A stretch of 64,000 nt of DNA from Aeromonas rivipollensis (GTDB lineage: Bacteria; Pseudomonadota; Gammaproteobacteria; Enterobacterales; Aeromonadaceae), in NCBI RefSeq assembly GCF_037811135.1, contig NZ_CP149130.1, positions 1,732,501-1,796,500 on the forward strand, given 5' to 3'. Made by a program: the position numbers and the translations under genes. The number at the start of each line of letters is the position of its first letter. Positions within the stretch are counted from its first letter, which is position 1. Positions 38,473 through 47,960 of the stretch are shown here, piece after piece. The notes under the pieces are model-generated. The model had not been told where the DNA came from. It did not search any database and saw only the letters and a list, made by a program, of their open reading frames with translations.

Positions 38473-39768
38473 ATGAGATTTGAATCGTTCGATTTTGCCC
38501 CCGAGATTTTGCGTGCCGTCTCAGAGTGCGGTTATCAGGAGATGACCCCTGTGCAGCAGCAGGCGATCCCGACCATTCGCCGTGGCAGCGACGTGCTGGC
38601 CAGCGCCCAGACTGGCACCGGCAAGACGGCGGCCTTTGCGCTGCCCATACTGCAACGTCTGGTGGATAACCCGGCCCCGGCCCAGCCGTCCAACGCCCGG
38701 GTGCTGATCCTGACCCCGACCCGCGAGCTGGCTGCCCAGGTGGCGAGCAACATCAACGACTTCGCCAAGTATCTGGACATCAGCGTGCTGACCCTGGTCG
38801 GTGGTGGCAAGCAGGACGTGCAGGCCCGCAAACTCAAGGCCGGTGCGCACATCATAGTGGCGACCCCGGGCCGCCTGCTCGAGCACCTGACCGCCTGCAA
38901 CCTCAGCCTCTCCGGTGTCGAGACCCTGGTACTGGACGAAGCGGATCGCATCCTCGACATGGGCTTCAGCGCCGATGTGCAGCAGATCCTGCAGGCTGTG
39001 AACAAGACCCGTCAGAACCTGCTCTTCTCCGCCACCTTCTCCGACGCCGTGAAGAAGCTGGCCAACTTGATGCTGGACAGACCGCAGATCATCAGCGTCA
39101 ACAAGCAGAACTCCACCGCCGATACCGTCAGCCACACCGTCTATCCGGTGGAGCAGAAGCGCAAGCGCGAGCTGCTCTCCGAGCTCATCGGCAAGCAGAA
39201 CTGGCAACAGGTGCTGGTGTTCGCCAGTACTCGCGAGAGCTGTGACGTGCTGGTGGAAGAGCTGAACCTCGACGGCATCAAGTCCGCCGTGGTCCATGGC
39301 GAGAAGGCCCAGGGCAGCCGTCGCCGCGCCCTGCGCGAGTTCATGGAAGGCAAGGTACGGGTGCTGGTCGCCACCGAAGTGGCCGCCCGTGGTCTGGACA
39401 TCCCGGATCTGCAGTACGTGGTCAACTACGATCTGCCCTTCCTGGCGGAAGATTACGTCCACCGCATCGGCCGCACCGGCCGCGCCGGCAAGAGTGGCAT
39501 GGCCGTCTCCTTCGTCAGCCGCGAAGAGGAACGCACCCTGCTCGAGATCGAAGCGCTGATCGGCCAGAAGATCCGCCGCATCATGGTGCCGGGCTACGAG
39601 GTGAGCAGCCGCGACGAGCTGATCAAGCAGTTGCAGGAGCGCCGCCGTTTCGGCAAGCGCCCGCAGCGGGAAGACAACGCCGCCGCCCAGGTGATGGCCG
39701 AGGCCAAGCTGCAGGGCCAGCGTCTCAAGCGTCTGGCGGCCGCCAAGAAGCCCCGTCAGGGCAAGTAA
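38473..39768 (+). CDS. DEAD-box RNA helicase, RhlE-like
   Basis: A 431-residue ATP-dependent RNA helicase. Motifs in order: Q motif YQEMTPVQQQAIP, I AQTGTGKT, Ia PTRELA, GG, TPGRLLEH, II DEAD, III SAT, IV VLVFAST, V ATEVAARGLDIP, VI HRIGRTGRAGK. A basic C-terminal tail (RRRFGKRPQRED...KKPRQGK) would bind RNA. It is closest to the RhlE group in overall layout, though SrmB cannot be excluded by eye. The 270-nt gap upstream may hold a long 5' leader, common for cold-regulated helicases. Confidence 0.9.
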   Translation: MRFESFDFAPEILRAVSECGYQEMTPVQQQAIPTIRRGSDVLASAQTGTGKTAAFALPILQRLVDNPAPAQPSNARVLILTPTRELAAQVASNINDFAKYLDISVLTLVGGGKQDVQARKLKAGAHIIVATPGRLLEHLTACNLSLSGVETLVLDEADRILDMGFSADVQQILQAVNKTRQNLLFSATFSDAVKKLANLMLDRPQIISVNKQNSTADTVSHTVYPVEQKRKRELLSELIGKQNWQQVLVFASTRESCDVLVEELNLDGIKSAVVHGEKAQGSRRRALREFMEGKVRVLVATEVAARGLDIPDLQYVVNYDLPFLAEDYVHRIGRTGRAGKSGMAVSFVSREEERTLLEIEALIGQKIRRIMVPGYEVSSRDELIKQLQERRRFGKRPQREDNAAAQVMAEAKLQGQRLKRLAAAKKPRQGK

Positions 39769-39796
39769 GGGCCTCGAACCCTCTCTATTGAACCGC

Positions 39797-39817
39797 AAAG
39801 GCGCCCATGGCGCCTTT
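39797..39817 (+). terminator. Terminator-like hairpin after the helicase gene
   Basis: AAAGGCGCC (39797-39805) and GGCGCCTTT (39809-39817) pair perfectly around CAT. Only a short T-run follows. Confidence 0.55.
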
Positions 39818-39848
39818 GCCATCTCTGTTCTCAACCCGAGGATCGCCC

Positions 39849-40493
39849 ATGACCCTTAGCACCTATAACCAGGCCCTGCTCGACATGGCCACCCAGAGCC
39901 TGGCCGAGCTGGCCCGCACCGCAGAGCAGAAGGCAGGCAAGCGCACCCCGGCGCAAGAGAGCCACTTCCTCTGCACCTGGATGGCGGACTCCCTCAAGGA
40001 GAAGCGTTTCTCCCGTCTGGTGATGGAAGATTTGAAAGCCTGGGTACAGCTGGGTCGAACCCAGGGGGCCGGCGCCGATCTCAAGGGATTGCTTTCGCGC
40101 ATCGTCTGCCAGTACGGCCGGGCCATGGCCGAGCCCGGGCAGTTGGGAGCCAGGCTTGCCACCCTGGTCGCCGAGCTGGAGAGCGCGGGTTGGCTGGTGT
40201 TTACCGACAGCGAACTGAGCGCCAGGCAGCGGCTGCTGAGCCAGGGTCAATCCAGCCTGGTCATCTCGGCCAGCGAGTATCAGGGCCATATCGAGGGGGG
40301 AGAGCTGGTGAAGCCTCTCACCCTCTATGTGCGCGGGGATGAAAAACAGCTGGCCGAGGCGGCCTTCAAGCAGGGGCTGCTGCTGAGCCAGGGTGACAAG
40401 AAGAGCACCCTGGTCAAGCACCACAAGGCCTACCGTCTGGTGCCGGGCAATGCCCAGCCCGCCCTGGCGCTGCTGGCCGAGGGCAGAGCCTGA
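39849..40493 (+). CDS. DUF2913 family protein
   Basis: A 214-residue soluble protein beginning MTLSTYNQALLDMATQSL, with the DUF2913 layout known mainly from Vibrio and Aeromonas: HFLCTWMADSLKEKRFSRLVMEDLKAWVQLGR, then a middle AGWLVFTDSELSARQRLL. A C-terminal KKSTLVKHHKAYRLVPG completes it. The ATG at 39849 has GAGG 8 nt upstream; an upstream in-frame ATG at 39807 lies inside the terminator hairpin and is rejected. Function is unknown. Confidence 0.82.
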   Translation: MTLSTYNQALLDMATQSLAELARTAEQKAGKRTPAQESHFLCTWMADSLKEKRFSRLVMEDLKAWVQLGRTQGAGADLKGLLSRIVCQYGRAMAEPGQLGARLATLVAELESAGWLVFTDSELSARQRLLSQGQSSLVISASEYQGHIEGGELVKPLTLYVRGDEKQLAEAAFKQGLLLSQGDKKSTLVKHHKAYRLVPGNAQPALALLAEGRA

Positions 40494-40524
40494 TCAGTGC
40501 CCTGGCGCTCATGCTTCTCTCATT

Positions 40525-40549
40525 ACCCCGGCCCCGTGCCGGGGTTTTT
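40525..40549 (+). terminator. Intrinsic terminator after the DUF2913 gene
   Basis: ACCCCGGC (40525-40532) and GCCGGGGT (40538-40545) followed by TTTT. Confidence 0.82.
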
Positions 40550-40803
40550 GATGGCTGGCCGCCAGCGGGGATGGCGGCAGGGTGATCGCTGGGGAGGAAG
40601 GCCAGTACCGGCGTGCGCCCTGATGCCGCAGCCGGCCATTTTTGTCGCGTTTGAGGTGCCTGTTCGCCCGTCCCCCTCTGATGGGGGACGTCCCCCATAT
40701 GGTGAGATGGTGGCGCAGCTATTCTGCTCTAGGGTGGATTGGCCCCAAAGAGGGCCATATGGAAGCAAACCGCCTGATGGCGCTACTCAATGAATGAGGA
40801 AAC

Positions 40804-41844
40804 ATGATGAAAGCAACTCCCCTTGCCCTGCTGCTGGCCAGCGTGCTGGCCTCTCCGCTCTGCGCCGCCGGGCTCGACGCCAGGCTCACCCTGGTGGATG
40901 GCAGCACCGATGATGTGCGCGTCAACCTGACCCTGACCAACACGGGTGACAAGCCCATCCGCTTGCTCAAGTGGCAGCTGCCGGGCAGCGAAGATGCCCC
41001 TCTGTTCCTGGTGGAGCGCGACGGCGAGAAGGTCAGCTATGAGGGGGCCCTGATCAAGCGAGCCGCACCGACCGACAAGGACTTCCAGTTGCTCAAGGCT
41101 GGTCAGAGCCTGACGGTGCAGGCGGAGGTCTCCGGTCTCTACGACATGAGCACCCAGGGTCAGTACAGCATCCGTTACCTGTTGCCGACCGTGGCGCAGG
41201 AGGCGAGAGCCGCCAAGGCCAGACAGGCCCAGGCGAGCGAGTCCAATGCCGTGACTCTGTGGGTAGAGGGGGTCAATGATGAGCGAGTGCAGGCCAAGGT
41301 GGCCGCCACCGAACCTGCGGCCCTGACCGCCTCGGTCAGCTTCAGCGGTCGCTGCAGCAACACCCAGAAGAGCGACATCCTGGCCGCGCTCGATGCCGCC
41401 AGCGGCATCAGCAACAACTCCAGCAGCTACCTGGCGGTGGACAAGCCGGATGGCCAGCGTTACCGCAGCTGGTTTGGCGCCTATGATGCCTCCCGCTGGA
41501 ACCAGGCCGAGGCACAATTCAGCAAGATCAAGGATGCCATCGACAACAAGCCGCTCACCTTCGACTGCGGCTGCAAGCAGAGCTACTTCGCCTATGTCTA
41601 TCCGGATCAGCCCTACAAGGTCTATCTGTGCAAGAGCTTCTGGACTGCCCCCGTCACCGGGACAGATTCCCGCGCCGGCACCATAGTCCACGAGCTGAGC
41701 CACTTCAACGTGGTGGCGGGTACCGATGATCTGGGTTACGGTCAGGCCAATGCCCGCAATCTGGCGAGCACGGATCCGGTCAAGGCGCTCAACAACGCCG
41801 ACAACCACGAGTATTTCGCCGAGAATACCCCGAGCGAAAACTGA
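40804..41844 (+). CDS. Aspzincin (M35) metalloprotease, EprA1/AsaP1 type
   Basis: A 346-residue secreted prepro-protease. Signal peptide 1-21 (LLLASVLASPLCAAG), propeptide about 22-170 with an immunoglobulin-like fold (VRVNLTLTNTGDKPIRLLKW), then a catalytic domain of about 175 residues. This has HELSH at 296-300 and GTDDLGYG at 306-313, the HExxH plus GTxDxxYG signature of aspzincins, with the second Asp as third zinc ligand. Four Cys in the mature part could pair. Aeromonas EprA1 and AsaP1 are toxic extracellular proteases of this family. An intrinsic terminator follows, then a gene for a stand-alone propeptide homologue. Confidence 0.9.
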   Translation: MMKATPLALLLASVLASPLCAAGLDARLTLVDGSTDDVRVNLTLTNTGDKPIRLLKWQLPGSEDAPLFLVERDGEKVSYEGALIKRAAPTDKDFQLLKAGQSLTVQAEVSGLYDMSTQGQYSIRYLLPTVAQEARAAKARQAQASESNAVTLWVEGVNDERVQAKVAATEPAALTASVSFSGRCSNTQKSDILAALDAASGISNNSSSYLAVDKPDGQRYRSWFGAYDASRWNQAEAQFSKIKDAIDNKPLTFDCGCKQSYFAYVYPDQPYKVYLCKSFWTAPVTGTDSRAGTIVHELSHFNVVAGTDDLGYGQANARNLASTDPVKALNNADNHEYFAENTPSEN

Positions 41845-41854
41845 GTCGTAAGCA

Positions 41855-41876
41855 GGGGCCGGATGGCCCCTTTTTT
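41855..41876 (+). terminator. Intrinsic terminator between protease and propeptide-like gene
   Basis: GGGGCC (41855-41860) and GGCCCC (41865-41870) followed by TTTTTT (41871-41876). The next ribosome-binding site begins 4 nt later, so expression of the downstream gene should depend on read-through or its own promoter. Confidence 0.8.
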
Positions 41877-41888
41877 GACGGAGGCACC

Positions 41889-42323
41889 ATGATGACACTC
41901 TTGCTCACCACCCTGGCGCTGGCGCCCTTGCAGTGCGAGCTGTCGGTCAGCGCCGAGAGCGGGGTGAACGAGCCCCTGCCCCTGGTGATGACGTTGACCA
42001 ACAAGGGGGAGGGGCCACTCGAGGTATTGACCTGGTTCACCCCCTTTGAGGGCTGGTTCGCCGACGCCATCGATCTCACCTTCGGCGAGCAGCTGGTGCC
42101 CTACAAGGGCCCCCTTGCCAAGCGTGGCGAGCCCGGTGCCGACGACTTCCTCCTGTTGGGGCCGGGGGAGCAGAGTCAGGCGGATGCGGATCTGACTCTG
42201 GTCTATGATCTGTCGCGTCCAGGAACCTATCGCCTGCGCTATCGCGCCCCCCTCTCTACCCTGACTCAGGGGGCGGCACCCAACTGCCCAGCCATCAGCT
42301 TTAACCGGGTTGCCTTGCCCTAG
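41889..42323 (+). CDS. Stand-alone homologue of the aspzincin propeptide
   Basis: A 144-residue protein (or 143 from the second ATG at 41892, which is 7 nt from GGAGG). Almost its whole length aligns with the propeptide of the protease just upstream. Compare LVMTLTNKGEGPLEVLTW with VNLTLTNTGDKPIRLLKW, and VPYKGPLAKRGEPGADDFLLLGPGEQ with VSYEGALIKRAAPTDKDFQLLKAGQS. It has no catalytic domain. A hydrophobic N-terminus (MTLLLTTLALAPLQ) may be a signal sequence. By analogy with propeptide inhibitors it may inhibit or chaperone the protease; this is inference. Confidence 0.75.
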   Translation: MMTLLLTTLALAPLQCELSVSAESGVNEPLPLVMTLTNKGEGPLEVLTWFTPFEGWFADAIDLTFGEQLVPYKGPLAKRGEPGADDFLLLGPGEQSQADADLTLVYDLSRPGTYRLRYRAPLSTLTQGAAPNCPAISFNRVALP

Positions 42324-42328
42324 GGGCG

Positions 42329-43306
42329 CTAAGGATGAGAGGCCGCGCCCAGCAACCCCACAGCGCGGGCGGCGCTCGCCAGATAATGGGGTGAGCGGGC
42401 CTGCTCCCGCCAGCAGCAGTGCACCAGCTTGATCAGGTGATCGTCCAGGCTCTCGATCGCCAGCGGCAACACTTGTGCCCAATCCAGCCCAGCCGTATCC
42501 GGCCAGCGCTGGGCCTGCAGCTCTGGTGCCCCGACTGTGACATAGGCGGCGGCCACCGCCTGCCACATCAGGCGCTGCCAGGGCGCTTTCAGCTCATCCG
42601 GCAGGTGGCGGTCGACGATGGCGGCGGCCCGGCTGCCGGTCACCATATGCAAGACGGTGAAGTTGCCGGTCTGCCAGTAGAGGGGCAGGGCGGCCTCGGT
42701 CAGCTGTGCCAGCACATCTTGCCCGTCATCGAGGCTTTGCGGCAGCGACTCCGGCCAGCGGGGATCCGCCGCCACCTGCCGCAGGCGGGCGGTGATCCAG
42801 TCTCCCTCCCAGCGTGACCCCTCCCACTGGGCTGACAGCCCCGCCAGCAGGCGGGTGATGTCCCGGCTGGGGGCACCCATTCCTGCAGGCAGGATCAGGG
42901 CCTTGCACTGCCAGGCGGCCAGCGCCGCCGCCTGCTCCCCCAAGTGACCGTTTTCCAGCGCACAGGCGAAGCGAATAAGCGGATGAAAGGCGCCTCCCGC
43001 CGGGGAGAAACGCCGGGCCAGCAGCTCCTCGAAGCAAGGCAGCCAGCCCTCTTCGGCAAACCGGGTCCGCAGTTGCTGGCGCAGTGCCACGAACAGGGCC
43101 TCCTCCTCTTCACCCTGGTTGTCAACCCCGCTTGGCAGGGCTTGAGTGGTCTGCCAGTGGGTGAAGAAGCGCTGCAACTGCCGGGGGCTGGCTCCCATCT
43201 CGTGCAGGGCGTGCAGCGCCATGGGACAGTGGTTGGTGGTGCCGCGACCATTGAGGGCGAAGGCCTGGTTGGCATCGAGCAGAGCGTAGAGATGATCCAT
43301 TAGCAT
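42329..43306 (-). CDS. Questin-oxidase-like protein
   Basis: A 325-residue soluble protein with the questin oxidase family pattern: GRGTTNHCPMALHALHEMGASPRQLQRFF at the N-terminus, then GGAFHPLIRFACALENG in the middle and HLPDELKAPWQ near the end. Fungal questin oxidase opens an anthraquinone ring by a Baeyer-Villiger-type reaction; bacterial members are uncharacterised. Start set at 43306 (MLMDHLYALLDANQAFALN), AAGGAG 4 nt upstream; 43300 is possible. It is transcribed divergently from soxR from a promoter with a SoxR-type 19-bp spacer and palindrome, suggesting induction by redox-active quinones. Confidence 0.75.
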   Translation of the reverse strand: MLMDHLYALLDANQAFALNGRGTTNHCPMALHALHEMGASPRQLQRFFTHWQTTQALPSGVDNQGEEEEALFVALRQQLRTRFAEEGWLPCFEELLARRFSPAGGAFHPLIRFACALENGHLGEQAAALAAWQCKALILPAGMGAPSRDITRLLAGLSAQWEGSRWEGDWITARLRQVAADPRWPESLPQSLDDGQDVLAQLTEAALPLYWQTGNFTVLHMVTGSRAAAIVDRHLPDELKAPWQRLMWQAVAAAYVTVGAPELQAQRWPDTAGLDWAQVLPLAIESLDDHLIKLVHCCWREQARSPHYLASAARAVGLLGAASHP

Positions 43307-43333
43307 TTGACTCCTTTTGTCAGGGGAGACAGG

Positions 43334-43364
43334 ATTATGCAAGTTGAAGTTAACTTGAGATCAA
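43334..43364 (-). promoter_or_regulatory. SoxR-type promoter with 19-bp spacer
   Basis: On the minus strand: TTGATC (complement of 43359-43364), a 19-bp spacer, then CATAAT (complement of 43334-43339). The over-long spacer holds the palindrome core AAGTTAACTT (43347-43356), within TCAAGTTAACTTCA, close to the soxbox CTCAAGTTAACTTGAG. MerR-family activators use exactly this geometry. The promoter faces the questin-oxidase-like gene; SoxR autoregulation on the other strand is also possible. Confidence 0.75.
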
Positions 43365-43366
43365 GG

Positions 43367-43831
43367 ATGAGATCGGATCGTAAGTGGCTGGCCATAGGCC
43401 AGATAGCCAAACGTGCCGGCGTGAACGCCAGCGCCCTGCGCTTCTACGAGCAGAAGGGGCTGATCCAGAGTCTGCGCAGCGAAGGCGGCCGACGTCTCTA
43501 CCCGCAGGATGCGCTGCGGCGCATCGCCTTTATCCGGGTGGCGCAAGGGATGGGCCTCAGCCTCGACGAGATAGCCGGGGCCCTTCAGGGCCTGCCCGAT
43601 GGCCGCACGCCGGATCGCCACGACTGGGAGCGGATCGCCGGTCAGTGGCAGTCGCTGCTGGACAGGCGCATAGACGCCCTGCAGCTGATGAAGCGCAAAC
43701 TCAGCGCCTGTATCGGCTGTGGCTGCCTGTCGCTCGAGCATTGCGCCCTCTACAACCCGGAGGACAGGGCCGCAGGCCAGGGGAGCGGCCCTCGTTACTT
43801 GCTGGGGGAGCTGCCCCCCGTCGATGAATAG
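43367..43831 (+). CDS. soxR: SoxR redox-sensing transcription activator
   Basis: A 154-residue MerR-family protein: winged helix IGQIAKRAGVNASALRFYEQKGLI, dimerisation helix, and the [2Fe-2S] loop CIGCGCLSLEHC (Cys 115, 118, 120, 126) followed by NPEDRA. It is oxidised by redox-cycling compounds and then activates target promoters. I chose the ATG at 43367 because the alternative at 43337 falls inside the -10 of the divergent SoxR-type promoter, and because the resulting length equals E. coli SoxR. No soxS is adjacent; the neighbouring questin-oxidase-like gene looks like a direct target. Confidence 0.92.
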   Translation: MRSDRKWLAIGQIAKRAGVNASALRFYEQKGLIQSLRSEGGRRLYPQDALRRIAFIRVAQGMGLSLDEIAGALQGLPDGRTPDRHDWERIAGQWQSLLDRRIDALQLMKRKLSACIGCGCLSLEHCALYNPEDRAAGQGSGPRYLLGELPPVDE

Positions 43832-44204
43832 CAGGCGGGCGAGCCCCTGATCCAGAGGGCTCCCCGTGCCTTCGTCTTCTCTCTTCTCTCTTTGCTCTTT
43901 CTGGTTCCTCTTTTTCTGCCCCTTGCTCTACTCTTCAGCCCCTCTGCCGGCGCATCGCATCGCCACCTTGGTTGGCGTTATCCACTATTTCGCTAAATAT
44001 CCTCGTATTTCATGGTTGGGCGATGAAACGCCCCGCGATATGTTTTGTCCATGCCGATAGTCAGCCGGTTCAATATTCGACATCGCAGTGAAGAATATTA
44101 ATCAGTCCGCTACTGATTCAGGCTTTGAAAATAACTATTGCATGGCGCCAATCAATATTGTTTGGCAAGCGTTCCGGGTGTTTATAAATATAACGAGGTG
44201 GATC
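43832..44204 (+). other. Upstream region of the cystine-type ABC operon
   Basis: About 370 bp. A weak hairpin GAGCCC/GGGCTC (43840-43861) follows soxR. The rest is AT-richer and presumably carries the promoter of the ABC transporter genes. No gene seen; an in-frame extension of the binding-protein gene to 44088 lacks coding character. Confidence 0.4.
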
Positions 44205-44978
44205 ATGAATAAAGTACGCTCCCTGTTTTTGCTGGCGGCACTTCCGCTGGCCCTGATGACATCGGCCGAGGCCCAATCCAGCCTCGCCGCCATCCAGAGC
44301 GCCGGGGTGATCAAGATAGGGACCGAAGGGGCCTATCCTCCCTTCACCTACCACGACAAGAGCGGCAAGCTGGTGGGCTTTGATGTGGAGATTGGCGAGC
44401 TGATCGCAAGCGGTCTCGGTGTGAAGCCACAGTTCGTCGAAGGCAAGTGGGACGGGCTCATCGCCGGGGTGGATGCCAAGCGCTACGATCTGGTGCTCAA
44501 CGAAGTGGCCATCACGCAGGAGCGACTGAAAAAGTATGATTTTTCAGATCCCTACATCACCTCCAAGGCGGTGATAGTGGTGCATAGCGACAACCACAGC
44601 ATCAAGAGTTTCGCGGATCTGAAGGGCAAGAAGTCCTCCCAGTCCCTGACCAGCAACTTCGCCCAGCTGGCGAAGTCATCGGGCGCCGAGGTGGTGGCCA
44701 CCGAGGGCTTCAACCAGTCCCTGGAGCTGGTGCTGACCGGGCGGGTGGATGCCACCATCAACGACAGCCTCTCCTTCCTTGACTTCAAGAAGCAGAAACC
44801 GGACGCCAGACTGAAGGTGGCGGCTACCGAGGCGAAGGGGGATCAATCCGCCGCCTTGCTGGCCAAGGGGCAGCCGGAATTGCTGGCCGCCATCAATCAG
44901 GCGCTGCGCACCGCCAAGCAGGATGGCAGCTATCAAAAAATATCGGTTAAATATTTTGGCACTGACGTCTCGCAATAA
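44205..44978 (+). CDS. Amino-acid ABC transporter binding protein (cystine type)
   Basis: A 257-residue periplasmic SBP_bac_3 protein with signal peptide MNKVRSLFLLAALPLALMTSAEA. Family landmarks are GVIKIGTEGAYPPFTYHDKSGKLVGFDVEIGELIA (ligand carboxylate-binding region), KWDGLIAGVDAKRYDLVLNEVAITQERLKKYDFSDPYI, and the hinge KSSQSLTSNFAQLAK. It resembles TcyJ/FliY cystine-binding proteins. Start at 44205 with GAGGTGG upstream. First gene of a three-gene operon with permease and ATPase. Confidence 0.87.
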   Translation: MNKVRSLFLLAALPLALMTSAEAQSSLAAIQSAGVIKIGTEGAYPPFTYHDKSGKLVGFDVEIGELIASGLGVKPQFVEGKWDGLIAGVDAKRYDLVLNEVAITQERLKKYDFSDPYITSKAVIVVHSDNHSIKSFADLKGKKSSQSLTSNFAQLAKSSGAEVVATEGFNQSLELVLTGRVDATINDSLSFLDFKKQKPDARLKVAATEAKGDQSAALLAKGQPELLAAINQALRTAKQDGSYQKISVKYFGTDVSQ

Positions 44979-45014
44979 TATTGCGGCAACATAATAACGA
45001 CAGAGGTAATTAAC

Positions 45015-45692
45015 GTGCCAACCTGGTTGCAGTTAATGATCGACTCTTTTTGGCCCCTGCTCAGTGCGGGGCTTATTTTCACCGTGCCGCTGACCCTGAT
45101 CACCTTCGTGCTGGGAATATTGCTCGGTTTCCTGGTGGCGCTGGCAAGGTTGTATGGTCCCACACCGCTGGTGGCCCTGGTCCGTTTCTATGTCTGGCTT
45201 GTCCGAGGCACCCCGCTGCTGGTGCAGCTCTTTCTTATCTTCTACGGCTTGCCGAGCGCCGGCATAGTGCTGGATGCCTTCACCGCCGCCGTCATCGGTT
45301 TTACCCTCAACATCGGCGCCTACAGCTCGGAGATCATCCGTGCCACCCTGGCGGCCATCCCCAAGGGGCAGTGGGAGGCGGCGCACTCCATCGGCATGAG
45401 CTGGCCCCAGGCGATGTGGCGGGTGATATTGCCGCAGGCGGCGCGCATCGCAGTGCCGCCGCTCTCCAACACCTTCATCTCCCTGGTCAAGGACACCTCG
45501 CTGGCGGCGGCGGTGACAGTGCCTGAACTGTTTCAGGCGGCCCAGCGGCTCGCCTCCGTCACCTATGAGCCGCTCATCCTCTACATAGAGACGGCCCTCA
45601 TCTACCTGCTGTTCAGCTCTGTGCTCTCCACCCTGCAAGACCGGCTGGAGCGCAGATTGACCCACAAAGAGACCCGGGAGGTCGCCTTATGA
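45015..45692 (+). CDS. Amino-acid ABC transporter permease (cystine type)
   Basis: A 225-residue inner-membrane HisM/YecS-type permease with five helices; the EAA coupling loop is EAAHSIGMSWPQAMWRVILPQAARI. LVRGTPLLVQLFLIFYGLP is typical of polar amino-acid permeases. Starts with GTG at 45015, AGAGG 8 nt upstream. Its stop overlaps the ATPase start (ATGA), so the two are translationally coupled. Forms a homodimer with the ATPase in the usual 2:2 assembly. Confidence 0.88.
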   Translation: MPTWLQLMIDSFWPLLSAGLIFTVPLTLITFVLGILLGFLVALARLYGPTPLVALVRFYVWLVRGTPLLVQLFLIFYGLPSAGIVLDAFTAAVIGFTLNIGAYSSEIIRATLAAIPKGQWEAAHSIGMSWPQAMWRVILPQAARIAVPPLSNTFISLVKDTSLAAAVTVPELFQAAQRLASVTYEPLILYIETALIYLLFSSVLSTLQDRLERRLTHKETREVAL

Positions 45693-46450
45693 TCCGGTTG
45701 AGCGGTATCGAGAAACACTTTGGTGGCAAGCCGGTGCTCAAGGGAATAGGGCTTGCGATGGCGGCGGGCAGCGTCACCGCCCTGATAGGCCCCTCTGGCA
45801 GCGGCAAGAGCACACTGCTTCGCTGTGTGAATCTGCTGGAGCGACCGGATGCGGGGCAGCTGGTGCTGGGGGGGAGCGAGCTCGACTTCTCCCATCATCT
45901 GTCACGGCAAAGCGTGCTGGCCCTGCGCCAGCAGACCGGCATGGTGTTTCAGAACTTCCAGCTGTTTCCGCACATGACGGTGCTGGAAAACGTGATGGAG
46001 GGGCTGGTGACAGTGCTGAAGTGGCCAAAGGAGAAGGCGAAGGCGCGCGGCCTGCAACTGCTCGACAAGGTGGGGCTCAGGCACAAGGCCGAGGCGGTGC
46101 CCGCTACCCTCTCAGGGGGCCAGCAGCAGAGAGTCGCCATAGCCCGGGCGCTGGCACCGGCGCCCAAGGTGCTGCTCTGTGACGAGCCCACCTCGGCGCT
46201 GGATCCCGAGCTCGCCCAGGAGGTGGTGGCGGTGCTGCGCCAGCTGGCACGCGAAGGCACTACCATGCTGATCGCCACCCATGATCTGCGCCTCGCGGCC
46301 CAGATAGCGCAACAGGTGATCTTTCTGGAAGCGGGGGAGGTGGTGGAGGCGGGCAGTGCGCGCCAGATGTTCACCACCCCCAAGCGGGCGCGCACCTTCG
46401 AATACATCTCCACCCTGACCGAGCGGTTGCCGGAGAGCTGGAGCATCTAG
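45689..46450 (+). CDS. Amino-acid ABC transporter ATPase (cystine type)
   Basis: A 253-residue ABC ATPase: Walker A GPSGSGKST, Q-loop MVFQNFQLFPHMTVLENV, signature LSGGQQQR, Walker B VLLCDEPTSALD, H-loop IATHD. The sequence resembles TcyN/YecC cystine importers. Final gene of the operon, followed by a strong terminator. Confidence 0.9.
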   Translation: MIRLSGIEKHFGGKPVLKGIGLAMAAGSVTALIGPSGSGKSTLLRCVNLLERPDAGQLVLGGSELDFSHHLSRQSVLALRQQTGMVFQNFQLFPHMTVLENVMEGLVTVLKWPKEKAKARGLQLLDKVGLRHKAEAVPATLSGGQQQRVAIARALAPAPKVLLCDEPTSALDPELAQEVVAVLRQLAREGTTMLIATHDLRLAAQIAQQVIFLEAGEVVEAGSARQMFTTPKRARTFEYISTLTERLPESWSI

Positions 46451-46480
46451 CCGGTTCTGGCTGTTCGAGAGTGATATAAA

Positions 46481-46508
46481 AAACAGCCCCGCATTGGCGG
46501 GGCTGTTT
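46481..46508. terminator. Bidirectional terminator between ABC operon and gltD
   Basis: AAACAGCCCCGC (46481-46492) pairs perfectly with GCGGGGCTGTTT (46497-46508), loop ATTG, with A- and T-tracts at the outer edges. Confidence 0.85.
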
Positions 46509-46532
46509 GCTTGGGGAGGCTTGGATGGCAGC

Positions 46533-47960
<1,428 letters not shown>

